This document shows positions 34,300-44,057 of a stretch of DNA of 64,000 nucleotides, piece after piece; the stretch's first letter is position 1, and each line of letters starts with the position of its first letter. This DNA is from Lingula anatina (lineage: Eukaryota; Brachiopoda; Lingulata; Lingulida; Lingulidae): assembly GCF_001039355.2 (NCBI RefSeq), contig NW_019773925.1, positions 300,066 to 364,065 on the forward strand, in the 5' to 3' direction. A program made the position numbers and the translations under genes. A model generated the notes under the pieces. That model did no database searches, had not been told where the DNA came from, and was given only the letters and a program-made list of their open reading frames with translations.

Positions 34300-36655
34300 G
34301 TTCACAATTAAATTGATTTCCAACCTAAGAAAGACAACCCAAAACGATTCTTGAAAAGTAATAAAACCAATTTCCTTACCAAACAGACAAACCACGGATG
34401 AAATATGGCCGAGCCACTTGAAAGCTTGTCGCATTATCCCGTAATAAACACTGAATAGATTCCGTGCGGGGATTGCGCGGTAGGCGTTCAAGTGGGACTG
34501 CCACAATTGATCCGAGGAAAGTTCGTCCGCGGATCAACTTTGGTTGTGAATACGACCTAGTACCAATACCACATTGAAAGCTCACAAACCCCACCCAAGC
34601 TTCAACTCTCAGGTCGTGAGTGTAGCATTACATGTTATCTAATGTCAGCTTCGACAAGCGGCATACAGAGATAAAAGACAAATCATCATGCCACGGGTAT
34701 ACTTGGTTTTCACCAAAAACAAATAAATTAATTAAAACTCTCAGCATTTCCCGGCGTCCTCAAAAGTTCCCAGCACTATCATCCCAGCACATAATCTTAC
34801 CGAGTACTAAAACTCGAAAAAAAAATAGGATTTACGATTTTACGACGTCATCTTTGCCAGATTTAATCAGAGTGAGATGTTATGTTATTCTGTTTTTCTA
34901 GTTTTTTCATACTTATAAATATTTAAGGATGCTTATAGCTTTGTTTATAATTGATAATAATGTCATACATTGAGCTTAAGGTCTGTGCTGGGCTGAGGTT
35001 ATCTTAATATAAAGGCAGGGATATTCAGTCAACAGAAAACCGATGAGCTGTCTCTCTCACCTATCACGACTATGGCATAGTAAGAGAGAGAGACCAATAC
35101 TTAGCCGGGTATTCTAGTTTGTACATCAGCCTGACAGCTATAAGGTTTTCTTGAACTTATAAGTTATTTCTGGACGTGTCCTGTCCTATGTTTGATTTTT
35201 CTTACTTGTTCTGTTTTGCCAAAAAATAGGTCACCCGTTTAGAATAAGGTCACTTAACTTGGTGGGTGCCATTTGGTGTCCTGTAACTGGGTTGCTCACC
35301 CCCAAGTCACCCCTAGACGTTACTGTGTATAATTCCACCCAAACACCATAACACTGACAAAAATCGAAATATTTGGGAAACAATCTACCTTAAATTTAAA
35401 TGCGCTTTAACTCATAGTTATTCTCATGCCGGATTAATACCATGACAAGTTATTAAAAACCCAATACTGCTTGGTATAAATAATCGATAAGGACGAATAA
35501 GTCTTATTCCTATATTTATTTTAATATCTAGAACCCCTGTTTCATGATATCCCGGTTGGTATTGTTGTTATCTTTTTGGGATATAAATGCCATTTTCAGT
35601 TTTAATGATTTCTTAATACACATAATTTCCTTAAATTGTAAAAAATCATAACGTAAAATTTGGTTATTCTTCTCCATTAGATTTACCATAACTGGTGATC
35701 ATAATATTGAAATAAAATGTTTAATATATAATCTAATTAGCCCTATTTACATAAAAACTAACAGTTTTCGAGTATTGATTTATGAAGTGTAAAACAGGTG
35801 TTAGCAGGTGTTGCATCCATTAAAATTAAAAAAAAAAGAAATTTCAAGTGTAAATATGTATTTGCAACAGACTTAATATTTTACCTTAAAATAATTATTT
35901 ATTAATTCATCGTTGGACACGTTCAGGACAACGTTATCTTTAACGAGACACCATGATATAATTTCAATATAAGATAAATAGATGAACTGGGATAACCACT
36001 GGAAATAACCCCTTAAAGAGTCCGTAAAGGACAAGGTTTCATCCATGCCATTGGTACACAATGTATGCAAAAGTGAAATACCTGCGTGGACAAAGAGAGC
36101 ACGGTTGAACTGAATAATAAAAAACGATTTTGAATAATATGTACAGAACAAACTAGACTACTTCAAAACACTACGTTATACATATACCGCAGAGTAGCAC
36201 TGGTGACTTGTATGCTTTGGTTGTGTATAAGATAAACACTATAAAGTTCACGCTAAAATCATGGTGACTTTGAAGTACTATATTAAGTGCCCAGGTACGC
36301 GGTTTAAGCCACACAGGTACATATGTAGATACAAAGCCCATCTTGTCTAGTCTATATGATTTTGTTCTTCGTCCTCATGTCGTAGATATCATACATCTTG
36401 ATACACAAGGGTTTAAGGTAGCACAGGTGTGCCTTCTTAAGTAGCAGGTAGATAATTTCAAAACGTACGACACATTAAGGCTTTAACTGGTAAGATGTAT
36501 GTCTTACGTTGCTAATTAACGCTGTGTGGAATGCTCGTTAACTCACCTTTGGGTAAGGTCGACGGATTGAAAGACAGGAAGTTAAGCATCCACAGTACTG
36601 GTAAGATGATTATTAAAGCTGCCAAGCGGGGTATCCATGTTGCCCGAACCCTCAT
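15749..36655 (-). CDS. MGAT4: Alpha-1,3-mannosyl-glycoprotein 4-beta-N-acetylglucosaminyltransferase (MGAT4, GT54)
   Basis: Twelve exons, read downwards: 36547-36655, 27827-27971, 26558-26709, 22781-22914, 22149-22309, 19043-19118, 18592-18706, 17750-17880, 17451-17558, 16755-16957, 16118-16373 and 15749-15781. Phases chain exactly to 540 residues, close to human MGAT4A/B (535/548). The family adds GlcNAc beta-1,4 to the alpha-1,3 mannose arm of N-glycans in the Golgi. Residues 11-30 form a type II signal anchor, 37-84 a charged coiled-coil stem, and 90-125 an Ala/His-rich stem with an NAS sequon. The catalytic part contains [33 protein letters not shown], the acidic motif LEDD (260-263), YLGFIGK and PSLFQHMG. 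The C-terminal lectin-like part contains [13 protein letters not shown] and ends DAWAILSE plus a short tail. Whether A- or B-like cannot be settled by eye. Confidence 0.95.
16633..16724. mobile_element. AACGTT-rich inverted-repeat MITE
   Basis: About 92 bases built of repeated GTAACGTT/AACGTTAC words with mirrored ends AACACAGAACGTTA and TAACGTTCTGTGTT, in the intron between MGAT4 exons 11 and 10. A second, less complete copy lies at 27665-27785. Confidence 0.7.
19119..22148. other. MGAT4 intron 5 (3 kb)
   Basis: No exon expected, since the flanking phases join, and none is seen. Contents: a TAA-flanked MITE at 20595-20773 and a family A fragment near 20180-20240. The ORFs of 60-70 codons in this stretch show no homology I recognise. 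Confidence 0.65.
20595..20773. mobile_element. 179-bp MITE with 44-bp inverted repeats and TAA duplication
   Basis: Left end GGCTTCGTTCACATGCAATG and right end (inverted) GGCTTCGTTCACATGCGATG; the inverted repeats continue to about 44 bases with a single mismatch. TAA flanks both sides (20592-20594, 20774-20776). Harbinger-like by target site, with no coding capacity. High arm identity suggests a fairly recent insertion. Confidence 0.85.
22380..22525. mobile_element. Family A MITE variant in an MGAT4 intron
   Basis: Contains the mirrored blocks TCAAATATGG and CCATATT, the AAAAAGCTTGCC block and the CACTGAATAGGTTCC core shared with 9186-9358 and 34380-34556. Ends are worn. Confidence 0.55.
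23547..23793. mobile_element. Non-autonomous element with GTTTCACAAAAG ends
   Basis: Left end GCCCGTTTCACAAAAGAT and right end (inverted) GGGTCTGTTTCACAAAAGAG, with second-level mirrored blocks GGGTCTTAACTTTCAGACC and TTTTGGTCTTAAAGTTAAGA. About 247 bases, no coding capacity. The terminal motif resembles that of the larger relic at 62604-63292, so they may belong to one superfamily. Confidence 0.65.
24381..24500. mobile_element. Short family B MITE with TAA duplication
   Basis: Ends GGGCCTTTTCCCAG and (inverted) GGGCTCATTCCCATT, an internal GTAGATCGATCC block, and TAA on both sides (24378-24380, 24501-24503). 120 bases. Confidence 0.65.
27665..27785. mobile_element. Second AACGTT-rich element
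   Basis: Begins AAGCAAACACAGAACGC and continues with GTAACGTT/ATAACGTT words, as in 16633-16724. It lies between MGAT4 exons 2 and 3. The right end is degraded. Confidence 0.6.
29690..30050. repeat. (GT)n blocks with a duplicated 70-base flank and an ambiguous base
   Basis: Several GT runs punctuated by GTAGTGAACATG-type interruptions. A unique segment (AAAAGAGAGAGAGAGACC to CGATGCCACGCTG) occurs twice, at about 29771-29827 and 29990-30046; the first copy ends at the N at 29828. It is either a short tandem duplication or an assembly join through a microsatellite. Confidence 0.85.
32541..32768. mobile_element. Family B MITE (GATCGATC type)
   Basis: Mirrored arms: CACCCCATTTCC then TTTAGATCGATC on the left, and TTTAGATCGATC then GGGAAAGCACCC on the right. 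The core TAAGGGGGTAATTAACTATG is shared with 48165-48417. Confidence 0.65.
32870..33105. mobile_element. Degraded family B MITE
   Basis: Contains GGGACTCTCGCTGAATGC, GGGGAGAATCCCCGCAGAG and a right end TTGGAATGGGGTCCTA. Arms diverged; the left terminal repeat is unclear. Confidence 0.5.
33833..33914. repeat. (TTCTA)n pentanucleotide array
   Basis: About 16 near-perfect TTCTA units in MGAT4 intron 1. The overlapping ORF (Phe-Tyr-Ser-Ile-Leu repeated) is only the repeat. Confidence 0.95.
34380..34556. mobile_element. Family A MITE variant in MGAT4 intron 1
   Basis: Shares GAAATATGGCCGA, GAAAGCTTGTCGC and ACACTGAATAGATTCC with 9186-9358 and 22380-22525, and ends in a GTGAATACGACC-type terminus. 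The long minus-strand ORF at 33970-34506 runs through it and is not a gene. Confidence 0.55.
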
Positions 36656-39600
36656 ATTGTCTCCTCAGCCGGCATCACAAAGCGCGATCGCCTTCCTCTT
36701 CCAACCGTCGTGAATCACCAGGTCGTGTTTTAGGCCCTATTCTCCGCGGACGCCTTTAGAGTCATAAGTAGAGGTCCTCCCAGACATCTCTTTCTGTAGT
36801 AGGTTTAATGGCAGGCGCACACGGAAAGCTCAGCGTTCAATATTCTGTGTCAACCCTTGAATAAATAATGAGTCAATAGGGGTCGTGAATGGGGGGTCAC
36901 GTGGGGCGCTACACAATCTGTCTATTTTAAGAGAAGAGAGGGTTAAGCCTACGTCATCTGCTTACCATTGTCAAACCTTGTAAATGAAATTACTGCACTA
37001 CGGATCAGTAGTATTTAATCTTTTTTAAACTAAGACAGAAAAACTGCCCTCCATGAGAGAACAGCTGGGATGAAAACTGGGGCGATAAATGGGGGGAGGG
37101 TGAACTCGAAGAAATGTTAATAGTTTTACGTCTGTGTCATCTACTGTATAATACAAGGAGCATGATACGCATGCTTAGAATCTTAAAAAAAGGGACTGTC
37201 AACATTGTGGGGATATGCATGAAAAAAGACGCACTTTCTTAATTCGACACTTACACGCACCTGTATGAGGTTTACTACATAATTTAATTATTTCATCCGG
37301 CCGGACTAAATACTTTATAATTGAAATTGAATGTCACAACCGTAAACATTTTTTGTCTATGCAACCACAGCCAATATCATAAATATAATCAATATAGCAT
37401 TATTTACAAAGCCTGTTTGCAACACAATGCCAAAGTGTAGGCCTACATATTCGCATGTATTAATATAACCAGCACCCGTATCACGTACTTGTTTGAATTT
37501 GAAACGAGAGCACCAACATCATGCACCTACCGCACCCATGGTTAAAAAGACTGTCCCCTGGCACTGACTGCAGCAGGTGAGCCACCTGGTGGGGTACAAG
37601 AAGTAACGCAGGTATTGCATTCACTTGCAAGGTGGCAGATGTTATAGAGAAATTTTGAAAAAGCCGAGAAAAGGCAGAGAATGAAATGACTGTCTATTTA
37701 TCTAAAGATATATCTGTGAATATCTTGTGAAAAACCAATCTGTCTCCCTAGTAGAGGGTACCGGTAGAGCCACTTTTAATTTGTTCAGTGAGTCCTAGTA
37801 CCACAATAGTTGTCAGGTTATCACTGTTGACACAATCATAGAGAGAACAGCATACCTGTAATTTGTCTGCTCTTTTTCTGATCTTTCTAAGTCGAGGACA
37901 CCGGATATCTATTATATCATATCCATTTGAAGAAGGCGTGAAAAACTTTGCATTCAGCTCCTGTATGATAATTTGCTAAATTACAGAGCAAAATTTGACC
38001 GATGAGACTTCGCCGTCAAAGTAAACTAAACAGGCAGATCGCATTTTTGATTTTAAAAAGTGATAAAATGGGCTATTTATTGCATGAAAGAAAGGTAGAA
38101 CCATTAAGAAGAAACAAGTTTAAAGTTGCAATAGTTAAAACTGATATTTTTCAGAAATATTTTATAAATTACTGTCTTCTTAATTTTTAAGTGTCTGTAA
38201 CCCAGTTAATTGTTTTAAAAACAAAAACAATTTAGTTCTAATATCTTAACTCTTACTCAAGTTAATTATAAGTTCCAATTGTCAAAACTGAACGTTAAAG
38301 AACAAATTTATAAGTTATTCTTTTCAAGGCCCTTTTTAGAGTATTGTTTAAGAAATATAGTTATAACTAATACTTACTATACCTAACTTAATTTAGTTTA
38401 ATATTCTTGTATCATTTTTGTAGCATTGTACAGTTTCAACCTATTATATGGATTGCAAATAAGTGAACAAATAAGTCTATTTATTTATATAATTTTTTTA
38501 TTTTTGGAAATCATAATTTTACTTTTAATAAAGCTTGTAAATGGTGCACAAACAGGCTGCAGCCAGTGACTTCAAAGGATTTCTTTCTGAAAAAGTGGAC
38601 TTTTTACCATAAAATCATCTTGTACCATGATAATTTTCACCCAGGGTGGACCATTTCCCGGCAAAAAGGGCGGTTCGTTCGAATTCGAACCCCCCGAAAC
38701 CTCCTGGCTACTGGCCTGAAGTGCTAAAAGTCTTTCGTCTTAAAGTCCCTCTACAGGTAAGCCCCACGAATTGATTTCTTAGCATAAGAAGTTCCATGTG
38801 TAAGATAAGTGTATGCACTTAACATGTTTCGCCCTCTTTAAATAAAGTTTATTGTCATTATTATGTTTCTCAGGTGATTGTTGACATAGTGTGTAGGGTT
38901 CGTGCGTGTTACAGTCGTGCTGCACGGGTTGGGCACCATTCACACTGATCATAATCAATCCGATTCTTCGTCTTTCCACCCTCTATCTATTTCTGTCCTT
39001 CTCACTCCCACACGAACATTTTTATCCAAATGTTACCTGCATTTTCGATTCGTTGCGCTTGAGATAATCTGCCGAAAAATAACACATGTACAAACAGCTA
39101 CATCTACGTTTCGAAACATGCGAAATTTGGTTAAAAAAGGAAAACTACATCAAAAATCATAAAACATCCAAATCTACCTCATCATTTATACAATGAAAAT
39201 TCGATCTTTATTGATAAATATTAGCTAGGCCCATCCCAAATGATATCTTGGGATATTCCTCATGTTCAGTTCTCGTGAACAAGTTGCTCATCTTGTCCCT
39301 CCGTCACGCGAACATACTACCTGGAAATGTAATTTAATACAACGCATGGTTAACGGGTAAACAATTCATACCAGCTGCCTTCAGACAGAAAACAACGTTT
39401 TACCACGAATATATATATATATACATATATACCACATATGTATTGTCAAACACAGGCCTGAATCTAAAGGTGTTGGGTCTACTGGTGCAAAAAAGGACCT
39501 AAGGAGGCGGGTAGAAGAAAGTCAACCCCAAAGCGCACTTGTGATAAAAAAAATCCCAACGACAAGGAAGGTAATACCTACCCTCTACCAGGGCCGCAGT

Positions 39601-40102
39601 TATTATTGTCGACATTTTTGACATCAGACCAAAATGACCGTCTATCTATCTATCTAGAGACATACTACGAATATCTGTGGAAAATCAATCTGTCGCCCTG
39701 GTAGATGGTAGGTAATGCCTATAATAATCACTTTAGTTTTAAACTGCAAGTCAGTACTCAGGTCCTTCATGTCATATGGGAGCTCTCCTTCCTTATTTTA
39801 AGACCATTGAAATGCGTCTGTTGAGAAGATTGAACTTGATGCTACCCACGGATCGATCTACGTAGACCGATTGACGATGGTGTAAATGGGAATGAACTCT
39901 AACAGTCTTTTCTCCTTAACGAGGAGTTGCTAAAAATTAGATACAAAAAATCGTCATCAAAAATGGTTATTTGGTCATATATCGGTGAATGCCTTTAAGT
40001 TTGTTATACCCTATTGAATAATCTAAAAGTGTTGAAATTAGTAGAGGAATTAAATTTTTGATTTTAAATTTAGATGTAAAGCGTGCATTGTATGTCTTTC
40101 TC
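36656..40102. other. Intergenic region between MGAT4 and the SRCR-LU gene
   Basis: No gene supported. The MGAT4 promoter should lie just above 36655; the first 130 bases are relatively GC-rich, with no TATA box I can place. Also present: a palindromic element at about 39570-39720, a fragment of it at about 37670-37765, an (AT)n run near 39408-39430, and a family B remnant at about 39782-39900. The only minus-strand AATAAA noted below the SRCR-LU stop is at 39207-39212, so the 3' end of that gene is uncertain. Confidence 0.55.
39570..39720. mobile_element. Palindromic element with CTACC...CCAGGGC arms
   Basis: Left arm GTAATACCTACCCTCTACC and right arm (inverted) GCATTACCTACCATCTACC, both followed by AGGGC. 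Internal TATCTATCTA run. Related fragments (AATATCTGTGGAAAA, CAATCTGTC, CCTGGTAGA-type words) occur at about 37670-37765 and 22668-22735. Confidence 0.6.
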
Positions 40103-41019
40103 TCAGGCAAAGACAAAGAACAAAAGCAGGCAGAAGACGGTAAAGCCGTCACTTTGGACACCGCGCCCTCTGTTGTTGATGCTGCTTTGGGACGTATCCA
40201 GTCTACCACTATTACAGTAGTTAGTAGTGCAGCACTGCCTGCAGACCTTACTGGTCCCACTTCCTGTGCAAGTATTACCCTGCAGCTCCTGACTGGTACA
40301 AAGTGACCGACTTCGGCACCCGCGGCTGTAGCTGTAGGCAATGGAGGACGAACTGTAGAAGAGATTGTAACTGCTGTACGCCGAGGCCGTAGTCTGCAAG
40401 AAAGTATCTATATAATAATAATAATAATAATAATATACAATTATTGACCTTGGTTGAGCTCACCTCTAGATTAGGTACAACTCGAAGCCAGGATAATTGT
40501 AATTGACCGACCGACTTAATTGACTAAACGTTTTTGATATTTGGTGAAACACAACTTATTCGCTGAGTGTAACTTACATCGTTTATATTTGTGCGGAAAG
40601 TATTTGATGCTAACACGGATCGTTATATTTAGTGGGCACTGTTATTAACAGTGGTTGTTATATAATTAAAAGACAAAGATATAAAATATGTTAATTTTAT
40701 TTACCTGTATTACTGTAAGATACTGTTGGTGTGCGAATGCGTGTGTTTGTTTGGGCACATACTCGTATTATGTGCATACAGGAGTGTGTGCACGTGCGTG
40801 CGTGTGTGTGTGGGCGCGAGCGGGTGTGTGTGCGTGTGTGAGTGATAGAGAGTGTGCGTTCACGCGCCTACGTATGTGTGCGTGCAAGAGGGAGAAATAG
40901 TGACTCACATGACAAACATATCCATTAGAACACGTGGTGTAAGAGCTGTAGTAATACCAAGTGCTCTGTGATCCGCTACACGATGAGGTGCCTAAGCAAG
41001 AATAACACCTAGGTCCGGT
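40103..41019 (-). other. Ly6/uPAR (LU) domain plus GPI-type tail (exons 13-14)
   Basis: Exon 13 (40909-41019) starts [14 protein letters not shown] and ends YVCH; exon 14 (40103-40393) carries [15 protein letters not shown] and the closing CCTTNYCN. The C-x2-C opening, GC, CC and final CN fit the three-finger LU fold. Twelve cysteines are present instead of the usual ten, the extra pair lying in NTC and KVC. A small-residue stretch (S-S-I-N-N-R-G-R-G) follows, then a hydrophobic end with no basic tail. The phase 0 introns differ from the phase 1 introns of the SRCR block, as expected for an added module. Confidence 0.8.
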
Positions 41020-43696
41020 CTGAAATGAAATAGTAAATATTCTAGTGTAAAACTAAAGTAACATCATTGGCAAATATTCTTCTGGCTTCTGACTTCCTCT
41101 GGATAGTCTCATACTGTGCGATGCAGGTGAAATGCATACAGTAATTAAGTTTCAGTTTAATCCTCCGGCTCTTGACGTACGTTTTGTTTTAAAGAAAAAG
41201 TACCTAAGATAGAACAACTGTATGTACCCTGGCTAATTATATTATTAAGTGAACATCAATGAAATTTTGCATATAGGTGTCCATAACAATCTACAAAACC
41301 TACTTGAGTAAAAACCAAAAACCCAAGTAACGTAACTTACTACAGCGGTTGTCGTTGTTGTGGTGGTTGTGGTGGTCGTAATTGCAGTTGTGGGAGTTAC
41401 ACCCGCTGTTGTGAAAAAATGAACGATAAAATCGGTCAAGGTAATGAATATTAAATATTCTATCAATAAATGAATTATATTAAAAAAAATATTGAAAAAA
41501 ATTGCCATTCACCAGGTCAGTTATCATGATGGGCGTTTTTATACTTAGAAATATCAACTGTTTGTTTAAAGCAGCTTCTGAAATGCGATATACGATAAAA
41601 AAATCACTCATAGGCGCCGACCTCCGCCAAGGACTTAACCTGTAAGAAAGCATAAGCATGTGCCTAGAGACACTTTCGAAGAGGATATTAATACATGTAT
41701 ATACTAGAGAACAACTTAAAAGTATATTCTTTTTTTGCAGGAAACTTCGTGTGTAATCAGCCTTTCCATGCAATGCTGAGAATAAAGGAACACCCCTAAG
41801 AAAGAAAGAAAGAAAGAAAAAAAATTAACACAGACAAACTGAGGAACAAAACAAAAAGAGTCTAACAGGCATAAAGACTCAGGCCAATCGTCTGACAGAC
41901 AGACAGACAGACACTTACGTAAATATCCCTGGCAATAAACGCCAGCGTCATCGTAACTGCTTGACCCGCAGTAATAGGTGCTATATACCCCAACTCCACC
42001 GTGAGTGCAGTCCGTGAGGTTGGTCTCTGATCCCAGACAGCCAACATTGTACAACCAAAATAACCCACTTCCCCTGGGGGACCAACCTGAAACATTGAAT
42101 ATGTAAAGAGTATTTAAGAAATTGGTCATATCGTTTCTGAAGATTCAAAGAACATTTTTAACCTTTGACACGGCGACACGATCAACTTTCATCGTTTAAC
42201 TCAATCCAGCTCGCGCAGATGTGTATACATAAGCAGTGGCGGATTTAGAGGGGGGTCACGGGGGTCCTCACCCCCCCTTCCGGTTTCTGAAAACTATATC
42301 ACACCAATATTCCCCTCTTTACATTAGAATTTGGACTAGCTAAATCATAGTTCTTAACCGTACCAAAGGGCACTATTTCTTCTCCAAAACACCGAAATTT
42401 TTTCGGGGCCCTTGAGCAGGCCCTACACCCCACAATAAGGGGGCGACGGTCGGCTTCAAATCCGAGACCTGTCGTTCCGGACCCCCTTCAAATAATCTTG
42501 GATCCGCCCCTCACTTGACGTTGCAGTCTCTTGGAGATCGAAATTGACCTAAAGAACTTATGCATAGGTTAATTTGTCTAAAAACTTACATAAGCACGGG
42601 TGCGCACGCCTCTTCATCCCCAACGAAATGACTTTTGTAAACTTTTTCAAATCATATTTTTTATGTCAAAGTATCCTGCGAAGCTACTTATTTCCTTATC
42701 CAGACTTAAAAACGATAAAAGTCCTCGAATTCAATTATCTGATGTTGACACTTTCTTGTGATTGGTCAAGATGAAATGGTGTTATAAATAAATATTGATT
42801 CGTTCTTATCTAAATTATCTCATTAGAAATGTTCGAAAAATGTCTAATCCAAGAGCAATGATTCGCGAGTAAGAAAATATGCTTTTTTACTTTTTATTTT
42901 GAGGAAAAATATGTTTGGCGCGAAGTCCCAGTGTAGTATAACTATTGAAGAAGCATAAGACCTTCTGCTTTACCTGTTGCGGCCCTTACATATCCGCTGT
43001 ACCCCAACTGACGACATACAACCGCAGCGTCGTTGCTTCCCCATCTCCAGTCACAAATGCGCCTCCATACTCCGGCAAACTTGATCTCAACACGGCCGCT
43101 GTTGTAGCCGTTACCGTCCACCAGACGAAGTTGGCCATCGTCGGCTACAGGGCAAGGATAAGAAAAAGTTTGCTTTCAAAACCTGCCTTACAGAGAAAGG
43201 ACATTTTCGACATCTTTTCGAATTCTAAATAGACGCAGAAATAAAATTATGCTTATTGAAAAACGAAATCCTGGACTTTAAGTGTTTGAAACCTTTTGGC
43301 TTCTGTGACTCATTAAATAGTACAGAAGCATGTTCCTGCACCTTCTCACCCATCAACCTTTCAACCATCAACCAAAAATAATAAAATAAAATAAAATACA
43401 CGCCTCCCATTTGCGTTTTAACTTATAAGTAGAATACAGAGAAGTTGGTAATAATACGAAAAAGTTGGAAAGAAGAAGGGACGTGTCATTCAGTTATGCT
43501 GATTGCACTTTGTGAGAGCCCCCGCAGAGTTGGTGTAGTATACTCACGCGCTTCACAGGCAACGCCGGCGTCCACGGCAGAGGTTTGTGAGCAGTAAGTA
43601 GAACTGGGGTAGCCTATCCATCCGTGAGTACAGGCGTCCAGTCTGCTTTCTGTACCGGCACAGTTTAGTTGGTCTGAAAGTTCATCATCCATAAAA

Positions 43697-43742
<46 letters not shown>

Positions 43743-44014
43743 AATAAATAAATAAATAAAGAGATTTTTTAATATCGCATTTCGTGTGGTGCTTAATTAC
43801 ATGAAACTATTACGGCATAAAGAATATAGGATTTAAATTTAAGAGTTCGATTAAACTGTAATTTAACATCCAATTCAAATAATTCATTACACATTACATA
43901 ACAATAAACACACAATTACATCACATAATTTCATTACAAAATATCATAATATCATGTGCATGAATTGTCTCCAACAGTACTGAATGACCTGAGGTGTACC
44001 AGTATTATAAAAAA

Positions 44015-44057
<43 letters not shown>

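Larger units (their letters stand above)
27972..36546. other. MGAT4 intron 1 (8.6 kb)
   Basis: Large first intron between the signal-anchor exon and the coiled-coil stem exon. No exon seen. It contains a (GT)n block with a duplicated flank at 29690-30050, a (GA)n run at 31877-31901, family B-type MITEs at 32541-32768 and about 32870-33105, a (TTCTA)n array at 33833-33914, a (GA)n run at 34267-34299 and a family A MITE at 34380-34556. ORFs here fall in these repeats or show no recognisable homology. Confidence 0.65.

Noticed and set aside
33970-34506. 178-codon minus-strand ORF
   Set aside because: Passes through a GA microsatellite and a MITE, with no recognisable domain.
35873-36151. 92-codon minus-strand ORF in MGAT4 intron 1
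   Set aside because: AT-driven frame with no homology; the MGAT4 phases join without it.
42945-43232. Plus-strand ORF of 95 codons
   Set aside because: Antisense shadow of SRCR-LU exon 10.
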